Assembly: GCA_007922225.1 (NCBI GenBank)
Contig: ML679969.1
Coordinates: 15,373,999 to 15,437,998 of the forward strand
From: Emydura subglobosa
Taxonomy: Eukaryota > Chordata > Testudines > Chelidae
Length of the DNA: 64,000 bases
Direction: 5' to 3'
Each line of letters starts with the position of its first letter. Position 1 is the stretch's first letter. Made by a program: the position numbers and the translations under genes. The notes under the pieces were generated by a model. That model was not told where the DNA came from. It ran no database searches and was given only the letters and a program-made list of their open reading frames with translations. Below are positions 1 through 11,487 of this stretch, piece after piece.

Positions 1-342
1 TTTCCTACATGAGTCCTTGAAGTCTGTGTTCCATGAACCCTAACATATAAGGAAACAGAGTAATAAATGTTATGTGCTAGCTAATAGATATAACAGCGTG
101 CATAAATCATGCTTCCCTATTGGAATTGGGGCATGTCCACGGGGCCAGGAGGAGAAAAGGGCAACTCAGGGAGATGGGGAATGGGAAGTAGAAACTTGTG
201 AAGTCACTTGGTCAGACTACGAATTTGAGATTGTCAGGATGAAGGCATGATGGGAGATGAGTTCTCCACATCATAGCTGAGGCACACTGATGCGAGAGTT
301 AAGAATAAGGGATGCTTTGCCCATACGGTTAAGACACCAAGG
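1..342. other. Non-coding, nothing recognised
   Basis: Stop codons interrupt every frame and I recognise no repeat or RNA signature. Best described as unique or heavily decayed DNA. Confidence 0.5.
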
Positions 343-512
343 TGGGACTCAGGAAACCTAGGTTGAATCCTGACTCTGCCACGTTACCTTGTGACCTTAG
401 AAAGTCACTTAATCCCTCTGTGCCTCAAAGCCCGATCTGTAAAATGGTGATAATAGCTCTGATCTACCTCATGGTGGAGGATAAATTCCTTAAAGTTTGT
501 GATGTTCATACT
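343..512 (+). repeat. MIR (CORE-SINE) copy
   Basis: The stretch reads as a diverged MIR. A tRNA-derived head (ACCTAGGTTGAATCCTGACT) is followed by the CORE segment with GTGACCTTAGAAAGTCACTT, then CTCTGTGCCTCA and the TCTGTAAAATGGTGATAATA tail. This order (cannot-miss phrases 'tgaccttgggcaagtcactt', 'ctcagtttcc', 'ctgtaaaatgggg') is the known MIR layout. The open frames across it are shadows of the repeat. Confidence 0.85.
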
Positions 513-1379
513 GAGCTGATGGAGTGATGGGGTATATGTAGCTCCATGGATGGTTAGCCACCGTACCTTTTCTGATGTCAGCCATGACTTCCTGCACTGC
601 TGGAAGCTACTCAGCTGATGAGGGTGGAATGAGAACTTACATTGAATAGAATAGAATAGACTTTTTTCTATGGATAAATGATTTTGGCACTGTGCAACCC
701 TGCATACTGCCACAAAAACAACCACAACAACAAAAGTGGATGGAGGGAATATGAGTGGTAGAGCTCTCTTGACATTGTAACAAGCCTCTGATAATGTATT
801 GATGGATACATCTGGTGATTTTGGTATAATTATAGACATTTTTACTAGGAAAAGAATATCTAGGCATTTTATCATTAGCTTGTGGTCATTTTCAATAAAA
901 TTATAATAATAATGGCTCTCAGAGAAAGACACTAGGTATGGATGAAAGAGCAAGGACACAACCCTGTCAAATTATTATAAACAAGACCTTTGGCCTCAAA
1001 TTAGTACTTCGACAAAATGGAGCTGATGATTCCCAGTGCCCAATCTCCCTGCTTTCTGTGAAGTTGGGGACAGATGCTTAAGATTAATTCTGCAGCCTGG
1101 GATGATTTTTCCCCCCTCTGTAATAAGGCTAGAAGCATTTTCCAGTGAGTTCCGAGGAACTGGAAGGCACCAAGGGAAAAGGAATGGGAGTGCTGAGATC
1201 TTTCCCTCTTCATCTGACTGCTCTCCTCCCTTCATTCAGATCTCACTGCATAATGTCTTTCTACCCTGAGGTCCATAAAGGGTGAGCCAACCAGGACTTC
1301 TTTGTGTGATGACTTTTTTTATTTGATTTTTATATTTCTTAAAACCTTTACAAAACTGTGAAAGCCTTGTTCTGTCATG
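513..1379. other. Non-coding, nothing recognised
   Basis: Unique-looking sequence with a small AATAG micro-repeat near 643-658. A 184-codon minus-strand frame (405-959) overlaps the MIR and has no recognisable domain, so it is treated as chance. Confidence 0.5.
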
Positions 1380-1580
1380 CTTTGGAAAATAGGAGCATGG
1401 AAATTGCCAGCACACAGCAGACTTGTGGCCCATCTAACCCAATGTCCTCTCCCTGACAGTCACCAACGTCAGAAGAAAGTGCCAGAAACCCAGCCATGGG
1501 CAGTTACAAGATCATTTGTCCACAAGGAAAATCTCTTCCTGATCCCCAGTGTTTAAAAGTTGAAGAGGGAGGGGTTGTAG
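1380..1580 (+). repeat. Unnamed interspersed repeat (GGATCAGACC family)
   Basis: The phrases GGAAATTGCCAGCAC, GGCCCATCTAACCCAATGTC, CCTGACAGTCACC and TCTTCCTGATCCCCAGTG occur in the same order as in a repeat I remember from reptile genomes ('aattgccatactggatcagacc... catctagtccagtatcctgtctctgacagtggcc'). Two reverse fragments of the same family lie at 16836-16870 and 43905-43970. The family name and class are not known to me. Confidence 0.5.
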
Positions 1581-1994
1581 CCCTTCCAAAACTCTTATTT
1601 TAATGAGATTTTTTTGTAAACCATTCTAGCTATGGATGTTCTCGTTATATGTGTGACAGTCCACTGAGCTTTGATGAGCAACTTTCCTCTGATCACTGAG
1701 ATCCCTCTCTTTTCTCTCCACCCCACTACTTTACTGCCCTTCAGTGTCAGGCCATGAAATTAGATTGTTGGTGCTTCTGGGCCAAGGACGTTGTGCAACT
1801 TAAAAAGCACAAGCACGTTTATCATCCTTTAAACCCCACCCTGGAAACTCCCTCAGCAATGAGGCGTAGGAACCTGTGCTCTCTGTCATTGGTTTAGCAA
1901 GTGTGAACTGAGACCTCCATTGCTCTACTACTCTCTCTCTTCAGTGTGTTACGTTGGCCTCCTACTCTCCTTCATCCTGTTTCTCCTGTCTGAC
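1581..1994. other. Non-coding, nothing recognised
   Basis: Slightly pyrimidine-rich (CT-rich around 1690-1740 and 1925-2000) but with no identifiable feature. Confidence 0.45.
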
Positions 1995-2150
1995 CCCTGG
2001 ACTGTAAGCTCTCTGGCACAGGGCGTCTCTTCTCTTTTCAGCACACAAGGGACCCCTGATCCTGAACTGGGGTTTTAAGTGGCACAAATATAGTAACGTA
2101 TATATTTGGTTAAGCCCCTAGCATGCTGTCCGGTGCTGTACAAATAATAA
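1995..2150 (+). repeat. Decayed CTAGCACA-family repeat
   Basis: It opens with GGACTGTAAGCTCTCTGGCA and ends with CCCCTAGCATGCTGTCCGGT then GCTGTACAAATAATAA. Both ends match the family better preserved at 57575-57700 (orientation plus) and 49880-50010 (minus). The middle is poorly conserved, so the join of the two ends into one copy is an inference. Confidence 0.4.
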
Positions 2151-3922
2151 ACACCAAAACTAATAATAACAGAACAATCCAAAGGCATTTTCAGGAGAAC
2201 AGTTTATCCACTCACCTTCCCTGCATGTGCCCAGTTCTGATCTGCCTGCAGCCCCAGACATGTGGTCATCAGTGGCAAGAGCTTGGTGACCAAAATGGAA
2301 AAGCCATGACTATCTATCTTCCACATGCAAAACAGAATGTGTGAAGGGCTGGGGTTCTCCCACACACCTCTTGCTGCTATCAGTTTTTCAGAGAAGACCC
2401 ACGCTATCAGTTTAAACCAACTGGCAATACATTTAACATCTATCTGGCAGTTTAAGTAGTTTCAGATGCCAACAGTTTTCCTATCTTTTGACTTACCAGA
2501 CTGAAATATTCCACACTATCCTCTAGGACAACTGGAATATCCAAGGACAGAATTTTGAGTTTAACTAAGTTTTAAAGAGCCCATGAGACAAATTAACTGA
2601 GGTCAGAGATCTAAAGCTGCCGAATAAACATATTGTCAGAGAGAAAAATAATGTGCATTCCTTTCCCCCTTTAAAACATTAAGAAGCTGAATAATCCATT
2701 GCTTCCTAGTCCCAGATACAGCAAGCAGTTGATAAATATTCATCTATCCAACTGGAAGCATTAGCCCTTGTTACTTCAAGTGGAACTAACTGAAAATTAA
2801 TGATGGTTTTCAGAAAATGCAAGATTATATACACAGAAGCAATTAAATACAAACCTATTAATTATTTAACAGCTTGTTAATGAGTAAAATTTTAGTATTA
2901 TAATTCAAGCTAGTTCCATGCATTCACTGCGGAGTTACTTCTGAACATACTGTTCTGAGATGAGTATTGAATTCAGGTCACAGGGAGTTAATAATGCCAG
3001 CTAAGAGCTTACACTGGGAGGGAAAAGGAGAGAAATGTTTCAGCTTTATGTCCAAGATGCAGAACTGCAGCAAAGTTCTTAATTTCATTCTCAAAATGTC
3101 TCCTGGCAGCCTTGAAGCGTTAACTACATTTATATGCCTTTGAAATCCTCATTAAACATGTATCAATGGGTAGAATTTGATTTTCTAATGTGAAGGAACA
3201 ATTTACATTTAAACAAAATGCATATTCTTTGTATGGCTTTCACCTACTAGTTACCACAGGCTATGGATGACTCAAAGAGGTCTCTTCCAGCCGAAGTAGT
3301 AGTGTGATAATCAACCTGGCCTTTGAATCTAGGACTGAAATTCCCACAGGATAAGAAGTGAGCATCTGTTTGGTAGGTATTATAAATGAGGCTGTGACCT
3401 CTTGTATTATTGAAGACCCTTTGGCACTATTATTATTAAACATTTATATTTCACCAGTTCCTACTGACTTCACCCAGATCAAGCCCTATTGTGTTGGTAC
3501 CTGTACTATCACTTAGCTTTCAATGCAATTGTATGATTACTGTCTCTTACTATGTGTTTTGTTGCCACTTCCAGAAATATTTTTAAAATGATTGACACAT
3601 GTAGGACAGTTTATCTGCCTATCTAATAATGTTAAAATGTTGCACTGTACTCCTTAATCAGGAGAGTGAGAGAGAGAGGAAAAGCCCAGGAAGTGATTTG
3701 AATTATGTCTCATGAAATATTTTTGCAATGCCTTTGTCAAGCATTAAAAATGAAAACTAATAAATATTTTCAACTCTCAAAAAAGGAAAAGCTGATTCCC
3801 CAATGCCTGGTATGGATTCTGGACTTATTCAACATACTGTTAAACTTAGCTGTTTAGTGTGAGTTCCTTTGATATCTTAGAAACAAAAATCTCCAATATG
3901 AAGATGCCCAATCTACGTAGAT
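2151..3922. other. AT-rich non-coding DNA, possible conserved elements
   Basis: No gene or confident repeat. Between about 2560 and 3180 it is AT-rich with several TAATTA-type homeodomain cores (for example around 2795 and 2859-2865). A weak CR1-like 3' phrase, AGAGGTCTCTTCCAGCC, sits at about 3277-3293. Confidence 0.35.
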
Positions 3923-3982
3923 CAGATCTTCAACTGGTATAAATTAGTGTAGCTATGCTGATTTACATATGCTCAGGATCTG
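3923..3982. repeat. Foldback hairpin repeat (60 nt)
   Basis: The left arm 3923-3952 pairs with 3953-3982 in about 20 of 30 positions, centred on TAGCTA. The arms carry CAGATCTTCAACTGGT and TGATTTACATATGCTCAGGA. The same arm words recur at 22923-22998 (CAGCTGGTG-type arms), so this is a dispersed foldback family rather than a local accident. Confidence 0.65.
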
Positions 3983-4524
3983 TCCCCTGGTATATTCCAG
4001 GATTTCAGAGAGGAGTAATTGTTCTAAGGGCAGTGGAATGAACAGATGCAATGTCTGCTTGTTAAATTAAATTAAACTGAAAAAGTACCTTTTTGTCCTG
4101 CCAAGAGATCCCATGAGACAGCAAACTGTGTCTTATCACTTTCACAGTCACTTGTTCTTTCGTTCCATGTCAAAACAGTTATTCTTTTGCAATGTGCAGT
4201 TCTAGAACTGCAGAAAAAGCAGCCTTTTATTTTCATCCCTTGTAGGATTGGCAGAGAGAATGTGAACAAGGAATATCCTGCACAGTGAAAGGCAACCGAG
4301 AATGAATAAGAAAATAATAATAGTAAATCAGAAAAGGAGGGAGGGAAAATAAAGAAGGCCAGCAAAGCCCAAAGGCTTGTTGACAGTATAACGGCCAAGA
4401 CTCAGAATTCACCACCAGGAAAGCCCTGTTGGTGGTGACAGTGGTGGAAGCTGTAGTGTATGCAGGGTTTATGCAGCTTTGCCACTCTAACCCTAGGACT
4501 GTCTGCAGTTTCCAGCTATTAAGG
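3983..4524. other. Non-coding, nothing recognised
   Basis: AT-rich unique-looking DNA with a purine-rich patch at 4300-4360. The minus-strand open frames here are low-complexity and hydrophobic without any domain. Confidence 0.45.
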
Positions 4525-4705
4525 AAGGCGGATGGTTCAATGGTGAGGGTGCTAGCCAGAGACCTGGGTTCAGTCCTTGCTCACTCCTGTATCAACTTGG
4601 GCAAGTCATTCACCTCTTTGTCCCTCCGTTTCACAAATGGGGATATTAGCGCTTTGCATCACATGGGCTCTAAGGCTAAAGTCATTAAAGATTGTGAAGT
4701 ATGTA
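4525..4705 (+). repeat. MIR copy with tRNA-like head
   Basis: The head GGATGGTTCAATGGTGAGGG and CCTGGGTTCAGTCC (a recognisable B-box) lead into TTGGGCAAGTCATTCACCTC and CAAATGGGGATATTAG, then the tail region GGCTCTAAGGCTAAAG. This is a near-complete MIR layout and one of the better preserved copies in the window. Confidence 0.85.
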
Positions 4706-4755
4706 TATGCCATGGTCAGGAGGAGGAGGAGGATGCAAGTATCTCCGATAAAAGC

Positions 4756-4862
4756 TACAGTTTCAATTTCTGGCTCTGCCACAGAATTCATGTGTGACTT
4801 ATTCGCTCTTTTCCTCAGTTCCCCATCTGTAAAATGGGGATGATAATTCAGTTCTCCCACCC
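4756..4862 (+). repeat. Second MIR copy, 5'-truncated
   Basis: CTGGCTCTGCCACAGAATTC, TGTGTGACTTATTC, TTTTCCTCAGTTCCCCATCT and GTAAAATGGGGATGATAATT follow MIR core order. It lies about 50 bp after the previous MIR in the same orientation. Confidence 0.8.
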
Positions 4863-4949
4863 TTTGTCTGACTTGTCACCTGAGGCTAAATTGTAGATCA
4901 TGCCTGAAGGTATTTATAGAAACTTATTTCCCCGTGTCTATTTACCTAT

Positions 4950-5055
4950 TGTCCAGATCTTGTGAGATTTGCAAATCTTGGAGATTTGTAACGTGGGAGG
5001 GGGCCTGTGTTACAAGTTTGTACTGGGCCCAAAAAAATTATGCTTGGGGCCCTGC
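4950..5055 (+). repeat. Unnamed repeat, copy 1 of 2 in window
   Basis: TTACAAGTTTGTACTGG is identical to a stretch at about 16763-16779, and the flanking 55 bp (5001-5054 against 16752-16806) align with only a few differences, ending in AAAATTATG(C/T)TTGGG. Same orientation in both. I cannot name the family. Confidence 0.6.
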
Positions 5056-6499
5056 GCATCCCTGACTCTGGAGAGCCTTGCTCAGTCAAGCCCTGATCTT
5101 GGCTGGGACCTCTAGCTGCTACCAAATAAACAGCAGTGAGGCTTCACCCATGGTAGATCGAGTCCTTCCTGTCCTAGGACAACCACAGATAGGAAGGGAC
5201 CAGTGCAGGTTCAGCAGTTGGCCACTACTTTGTCCCATCATTCCTCTTCTTTGTCCCTGCTTGGCTTTTGGCTTCGTCCTTCTCCTTGCCTCTGCACCAG
5301 TGATTCTGTTGTCAGCTTTTCAGTCAAGACAAACATTTCCAGCTCTCACTAGAGTTGGGTTTGCCTTCTGCTACTCTGAAATGTTTCTTTCCTACCTAGT
5401 TTGTCATACGTGCCTCGAATGCCTGTTTCTGATGCCAGATGCTCTTCTCCTGTTGGGGGCCTCCAAATGTACACATCGCTGGTGCTGACACACTGTTTCT
5501 CACTTCCAAGTGGACTCTTCCCTCTTTAGTTGGATGCGTTAATTCCCTGCATCATATTGCTCTAGCTTCCTGTGAATTAGTGCAGTTGAACAGCCTGAAG
5601 GAGCAAGTTAAGCCTCTCCTAATTAATTACTTATGTCAATGGGAGCAAGGCAAGAGGGTTTGTTCTCTTGACTTCCCTCTAACGGACCTAGATTCTCTTT
5701 TTCTGAAAGGTTTCCTATATTTTTAGTGTGTGTTCTATTCCTGGCACCCACCTTTCATTAGGGATTTTAGGTGTGATTTTGAAAAGGACTCCGGGCAGGC
5801 CTGACTCTGTGCTCATTGAAGTTAGTGGTAAAACTGTTCGACTAGCCCTCAGCACATTGCAAAATTCCATCCTTTGTTTCTGAAGTGCTCTTTAGTCCCT
5901 CTTTCTGTGCAATTTATGACACCTGCAGAGAGAAATTTTTCATATGATCCTCCATCAGGAGACTGCTAGCCATTCTGAAGGCCCGTTCTGTTTGGAGATT
6001 GGTAGAAGAATCTTTTATTTGAAAGACAAAGGTGCAACTGGTGCTGCTGCTGTCTTCTACAAACAGGCATGCACCTCTGACTTGTAAAAATTGCTGAGAA
6101 TCACCTTATATTGTTGGGTAAAGATTGCATTGTTTCTGACTCAGATCAGGGCTGGCAAAGTCCAGCCTGCTACCTGGAGGAGGCTCTTCAACATTTATAA
6201 GTAACTCCACCCATAGTCCAACGCATCCAGAAAGGTATTCAAACATGTTTAAATTAGAAGAGTGTCACTTGGCTCACCATATTAGCACTAAGGTACAGTT
6301 CTTGCATTTACTGTCGTTTAGGGCACACAGAGATAAAGCATGTTTTAGAAAACCCCAAACACATCATTTTATTATATTGTATTCACATAGTCTCTCCCTC
6401 TGCAGTTCTCACATATGTTCTTCCTGCAGCTTACGAATGGAGGCTAACATTTGCATACATTCTCAATCATTTTTAAATATGTAATGTGTTACGTAAATA
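5056..6499. other. Non-coding, no recognised feature
   Basis: Unique-looking sequence. A fragment near 5780-5850 (CTCATTGAAGTTAGTGG) resembles the CATTGAAGTCAATGG core of the foldback families but is too decayed to delimit. The plus-strand frame 5078-5488 (136 codons) has no recognisable domain. Confidence 0.45.
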
Positions 6500-6660
6500 G
6501 GCTTGGCAGAATCTGGTTTTTAGTTTTACTAATTTTGATGGATAATACCAATGTTTACTTTCAGTATTTTTTCCAATTTTTATCATTTTAAATTTTTGGT
6601 TCTGCAAAATTATGGATTTTAAGCAATTTTTTTTTTATTTTTATTGATTTATATGGTCAC
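6500..6660. repeat. AT-rich TTTTGA/AATTTT repeat-like block
   Basis: A dense run of TTTTTAGTTTTAC, AATTTTGATGG, CAATTTTTATC and AAATTTTTGG words. Its texture is like the blocks at 23980-24330 and 55975-56245, and it may be a fragment of the same family. Confidence 0.35.
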
Positions 6661-7039
6661 AGTTGTGGAAAATTAGGGGGTATCAGACAATAATAATGTA
6701 ATGACAAGTAGATGTTGAAATTAAAAAGGTTAAAGCTTTATAATCATTAAAACATAAATTGTCAAGCTCACATCAAAATATACAAACTTTCTTAAATCAA
6801 ACTTTAAGTTCTCAAGAAGCATTTTTCTTACATTGCCTATCTGTAAATTTCAGTTATTATCAACAGAAATATTTTTCATCAGTTTGTATGTATGTGGTGA
6901 AATTAGCATTTACCAATTTAAAAAACCCTCAGCCTTCCAACCCTGAATATAATTCATAATGGACCTGAAGCCTAATGAAATCAGTAGAAAGATTTGATTG
7001 ACACCAGTGGATTTTAGATTAGATCCAATAGTTCTTCAG
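6661..7039. other. AT-rich non-coding, nothing recognised
   Basis: A 66-codon plus frame (6759-6959) is present, with no family resemblance and composition typical of AT-rich non-coding DNA. Confidence 0.45.
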
Positions 7040-7130
7040 TCTATAGCAACTTTCATCCAAGGATCTCAAATCATTAACAAAGTAACTAATTATGACTGAT
7101 AGCATCCTACGAGGTAGGTGCAGTAAAAAA
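7040..7130 (-). repeat. MIR-type 3' region, reverse orientation
   Basis: CAACTTTCATCCAAGGATCT followed by CAAATCATTAACAAAGTAAC and CCTACGAGGTAGGTGC is the reverse-complement layout of a MIR/CORE-SINE 3' half (tail 'gagatccttggatgaaaggcgc'). No head is visible. Confidence 0.6.
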
Positions 7131-8538
7131 TATCGCCTCGGCCTCCACTAATTAGCTTAAACATATGCAGAGAAGAGGCACAGACTTTTGCTAGAAACGT
7201 AACTGAATTCCAGAAATGTAAATTTCCCCAACCCGTCCCTTTCTTCATAATTCAGCTATACTGTTAGTGACATTGGAGCGTATGAAGGAACAGTCCAACA
7301 CTCATTACTCATCAAGAGCTGGCAAGCTGCCATATGGCTTTTTGAAGAGTTGGCTGGGGTATTTTCACACTATTAAATATGCTAATTCCTAAAAACCAAC
7401 TGCCTAAGTCCTTCATTTCCTTCATTTTAATTTTAGATCTTGCATTTTAATATTGTGCTTACAAAATACCTTGGCCCTGCTTCTGTGGTCACGGCTTAAG
7501 AGTTACAGAACCGAGCCAAGCACCTGATGGCTAAAAGAAGAAGCCATTTTTGCCATTGCACACGTGCTTGTTTTACATCTCCTGACACAGGTGTGTTGTT
7601 AACACTCTGTGCCAGCTGCATGTGGGAGAATGAAACATACTCCAGGCTGAGTCAAAGTCAGTGCACTGGGCCCCATTCATGGTTTTAGATTTATTGAATC
7701 GTTTCACAGACCATCTCCAGGTCCCATTTTGGTCCTGGATGTACAGTAGGTTTTGACTGCTTCTCAGGTGGTGGTGCTTGGGAAGAGTTGGATGCGTGTG
7801 TTTTGTCTGAACCAGGCAGCTGTAGGCACAGAAATAAACTGCCCTCTGGTCCCTCTGTGTTGCTGCACTGTCCTAGTCGGCGTTCATGGGCTGAAAGGAA
7901 AATGAAACTGGCTAGAGACTGAGTCTCTGCAGCGTGCAGTGCAAGCTGCACTAATTATGCCTCTCTCCCTGTTGGGAAACCCATAGACCATGGGTGGTCT
8001 TGGTATATGTTGTACTTGCAAACAATATTGGATAGGATTCTCTGCTTCACCAAATGTATGCTCAGTCAAGCCCTGAGGCAGTCCATCAGTGAAATTGGTC
8101 CCTGCTCATGATTTTTCTGCGGCAACAGGACTGCAGAGGGTAGCAGGAGCTCTACGCCCACTCGGAATCTTGACTCCAGGGAATCCCCAGCTTGTGGGAT
8201 GCAGCCAGTCTCAGCAGCCTGACCAGCTCAGAGAGAGCTGAGCAGGGCTGACAATCTGTCCCATTAACTCTCAGAGCGGTGGTTTTAAAGGGGGAAATAC
8301 GAATCCCAAAAGTGCTGATTTTCCCAGTAGCCTGAATTTGGTTTGTTGGGGCTGCCAATTCTCCCACACAGCACAATCCCTGTGTGCACAGTAGCTAAAG
8401 TACAGCGCTCGTTCATCCGGGGTTCCAAAGGTATTGCAGATAGGCAGCTATTTTGTGCTTCTCTTGCATTGGATTTATGCATCCCTCCCCCCTTGGTTCA
8501 TTGTTTTAGGATGAAAGCTTTATCCCTCTGCTGATTTG
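7131..8538. other. Non-coding, nothing recognised
   Basis: Mixed-composition unique DNA. Short frames at 7691-8069 and 8152-8534 lie on both strands over the same bases, as expected by chance. No RNA or repeat identified. Confidence 0.45.
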
Positions 8539-8679
8539 TATGATTTAACTGGTGAAAAGTTGCAGAGGGGAACTTTTGCATCTGACAAAGTGGGTTGCAG
8601 CCCACGAAAGCTTATGCCCGCAGAAATTTCTTTGTCTTTAAGGTGCTACAGGACTCTCATTGTTTTTATGATTTAACTG
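8539..8679 (+). mobile_element. Short retro-inserted element with 13-bp target-site duplication
   Basis: The 13-mer TATGATTTAACTG occurs at 8539-8551 and again at 8667-8679, framing a 115-bp insert. Inside is CTGACAA (8582-8588), a 5-bp stem GTGGG/CCCAC (8590-8594 with 8601-8605), GAAA (8606-8609), GCTTATGC, and a TTTAAGGTGCTACAGGACTC end. A second copy is reversed at 30525-30708. A long duplication suggests target-primed reverse transcription. The family looks non-autonomous; its class is uncertain, and the box resembles a hammerhead core (see findings). Confidence 0.75.
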
Positions 8680-10286
8680 TTTGCTTTCTCCACTGCTCCA
8701 TTTCCAGGTGTATGCCTAATGGATTCAATATGGGCCGATCTTGCTTTGTCAAAAATTTTCTGCTCATCCTGTTTTGCTTTATTTCCTGAAACTCTATTCT
8801 AAACCTGCTGGGTCAATACCAGGCCTTTTTTCAACGTGGAGTTGAGGCTGAATTTTAAGAATGGTGTGTTTTTAAAAAATAATTACAAATCTGGAGTTGA
8901 GCAGGGAAGAGGAAATGGAGATAGCAGAAAAATGGTTGGAGACAGTGTGGTTACTTCTGAGTGCAGGTGAGAAGTCTTTGATTCACGGAAGAGTTTGTGT
9001 GGAGGGAAACACCTGGGATTGCTCGGTAAATGGTGGAAAGGCAGTTTAAGAAGAAGAAAGACAGGTGGTAAACTACTAGGAGGAGTGAACAAAATACACA
9101 GCGGCTCCCGTCACATGCTGAAGGCAAAGAAGAAAGGGGTGACAGATTATCCACAAGGATGGAGTGATTGAGGAGGAGGTTGTGCCATAGTTTGCAGAAG
9201 ATCCATACAATTACAACAGAGGGATGCCATGGACATCGAAGAGAAGCCAGACAGTTTGATTCAGCGTGCACAAGGGCAGAGTTGTGTACATGGGGTGTGG
9301 GGTGGGCATAAGTGGCTGCTGTGCTTGCTGCTAGATATGGGATACAGGAATTATGAAGCAAAAGGAGAATGAAGTGAGCCACAATCATGGCAATGACACT
9401 GCATGTTGTAAAGTAATTTACCATTGCCTCTCTAGAGACAGCAATGGATGGACCAAGAAATCTAGGTCACAGTGATAAGGTTTAATAAGCGGCCAGTAAC
9501 TGAAAGCTATAGAGTTAACATTTCAATACAGGTGAGCAGAATCCCTATGTCTGGAGCACTAACTACCTTATCCAGTCAGAACTGATCTTTGAGGAAGAAA
9601 GGAGTTAGGCTTCTGTAACATATTTTTAAAGTTTATGTCATATCTCCTTTAGTGGTTGGTGTACATAGAGGATAATAGCCTACCATTGCTGTCAGCAAAT
9701 GATGCTATTGCTTTAGTTCGAGTGCTAGGGAGTCTGTGCTTTGGTGCTGAAGGTCTCAGCTACTGATAGCCCATGGATAAATTTGTTACTGCTCACTCTG
9801 AATTCCAAGCTCTGGCATTTTGCAGCACTAAATTCAAGTACCACCCCAGGCTGAGAACTCATCAGTGAGTTTGCAAAATGAATTCAACCCCTCTCAAACA
9901 GGCAGAGGTAAGCCCATTTAAAAAAAAAAAATTAAAAAAAAACTTTAAAATTTCCAAGTGTTTTAAAGTTTCAGAACCAATTTGTATAAATGATGTTTTC
10001 CCCAATGGCTTGATTGCCCATGCCTAAAGGAATAAACATAGGATCGTATTAATGGAAGTCTATAAAGATCATATTATAATTTCAGCAAACAGGAAAACTG
10101 TCACACTGTAATGTGAGCAATACAAAAATTATGAAGGCCATAATGTTGTTAGAGACAAATAAATCCCTTTAGCATCAATGGGAACAGACATGCAGATTTT
10201 TCAACGTCTCAATGGACATCTAGATAGTGAAACAGTCCAATGTATTTTTATTATTTTATCAATTATTAACCTAAGCCTGTTTAGCT
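8680..10286. other. Non-coding, purine-rich in part
   Basis: The plus strand is purine-rich from about 8890 to 9200, which gives long minus-strand frames (8951-9424, 157 codons) without domains. Poly(A) runs occur near 9918-9945. Nothing else recognised. Confidence 0.45.
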
Positions 10287-10354
10287 AGATTAAAATTAAA
10301 AGCTATAGCTTTTAATTTAATTAAAAAATATATATAGCTTTTTAATTTTAATCT
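10287..10354. repeat. AT-rich palindrome and inverted repeat
   Basis: Bases 10293-10318 form a perfect 26-bp palindrome with no spacer, centred in AGCTATAGCT. A third arm at 10333-10354 is complementary to 10287-10307 apart from one extra base. The block can fold as two alternative hairpins or extrude as a cruciform. Confidence 0.85.
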
Positions 10355-11487
10355 CTAAATTATTGCAAGAGTGGTCCATATACACAAGGACAGTGACCAT
10401 ATTCTGGAGAGGTGGTAGTCACTAGGATTGCCGTGCTTTCATTGTCCTGCCTTATCGCCACTTCATAGTTTGGCCCTGAAGAAGTGCCGGTTTTCACAGA
10501 TATCCCTATACATTTGCATCACTGCAGGGAGTAGACTGTTGCTGCAGTCACAGCCATTAGTGAAGTGCCAGTGCCTGTGGTCAGCCCCAGTGAAGACTTA
10601 GAGCAGCCAAAATTCTAAATCTGAAACCTTGTTAAGTGCACAACGAAAGGCATTCGCAGTGCAGACCAAGGAGTGCTATTCATCCTGCGAACCCCAGGAA
10701 CTGCTGCATATTCTTGCATGCCACCTACTGGCATTTTATTAACTATTTGCATATGTAGAGACATCTCCTTCAACAATTCCCAGAGTGATCCTGACATGCA
10801 GGAGTAATGACATTGTTCCAGTTAGGTACAGAAAACATGGAAGGCAATGAGGGCATGACCAGCACAGAGCTACAGGAACAAATTCAGCACGAATGGATAT
10901 GACTACCACGAGTCAGCTGAATGGTGACCCAGAAGTAAACGTTCATCATAACTGCTACGCTTAATCCAGCCTGAATTTCCTATATTCCAAGTAAAGTTCT
11001 ACTAGGGGGAAAGTTTTTAAGCATACAAATACCTTTGGCAATGGAACAAACTGCCAAAGAAGGGTTATGGAATCCCCATGGCTGAGACTAGTCAACCATC
11101 TCTCTGGAATGGCATAGGATAGCAAACACAGTTAATTCCATGCCGCGAGTGGAAGGAGAGACTGGCTGCCCCGCTGAGATTGCTTCTGTTTCATCCTCAA
11201 TGATTTTAGGAGACAGACATCCACTCCAAAGATCTCATCTTGCAATGAGTGTGTGTCACTCAGCCCAGTGAATTGGTTATGTGAAGAGTGCAGTCAATTT
11301 CCAGTGCTCCAGAATCTTCTCCTTTAAAATAGACTAGGTATTCAATAGATGTATAAACCTGGACTAATGTCACAATGGCCATTTAGTCACTCCCAGCAGT
11401 GTTTGCCATGACTCTTGGCCTGGGATCAGGTCTCTGTTGTAAAGTCATTCCTAGCACCACTTCAGTTCCTTGCTATTTCTTTTATTA
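10355..11487. other. Non-coding, nothing recognised
   Basis: Unique-looking sequence of average composition with no domain-bearing frame, RNA gene or repeat I can name. Confidence 0.45.

Noticed and set aside
405..959. 184-codon minus-strand frame
   Set aside because: It is the longest frame, but it overlaps a MIR, has no recognisable domain and runs over low-complexity codons.
3277..3293. CR1 3' end in plus orientation
   Set aside because: One phrase (AGGTCTCTTCCAGCC) fits, but flanks do not follow the CR1 order, so it was not listed as a separate feature.
8951..9424. 157-codon minus-strand frame
   Set aside because: Produced by a purine-rich plus strand, which depletes stops on the opposite strand; no motif.
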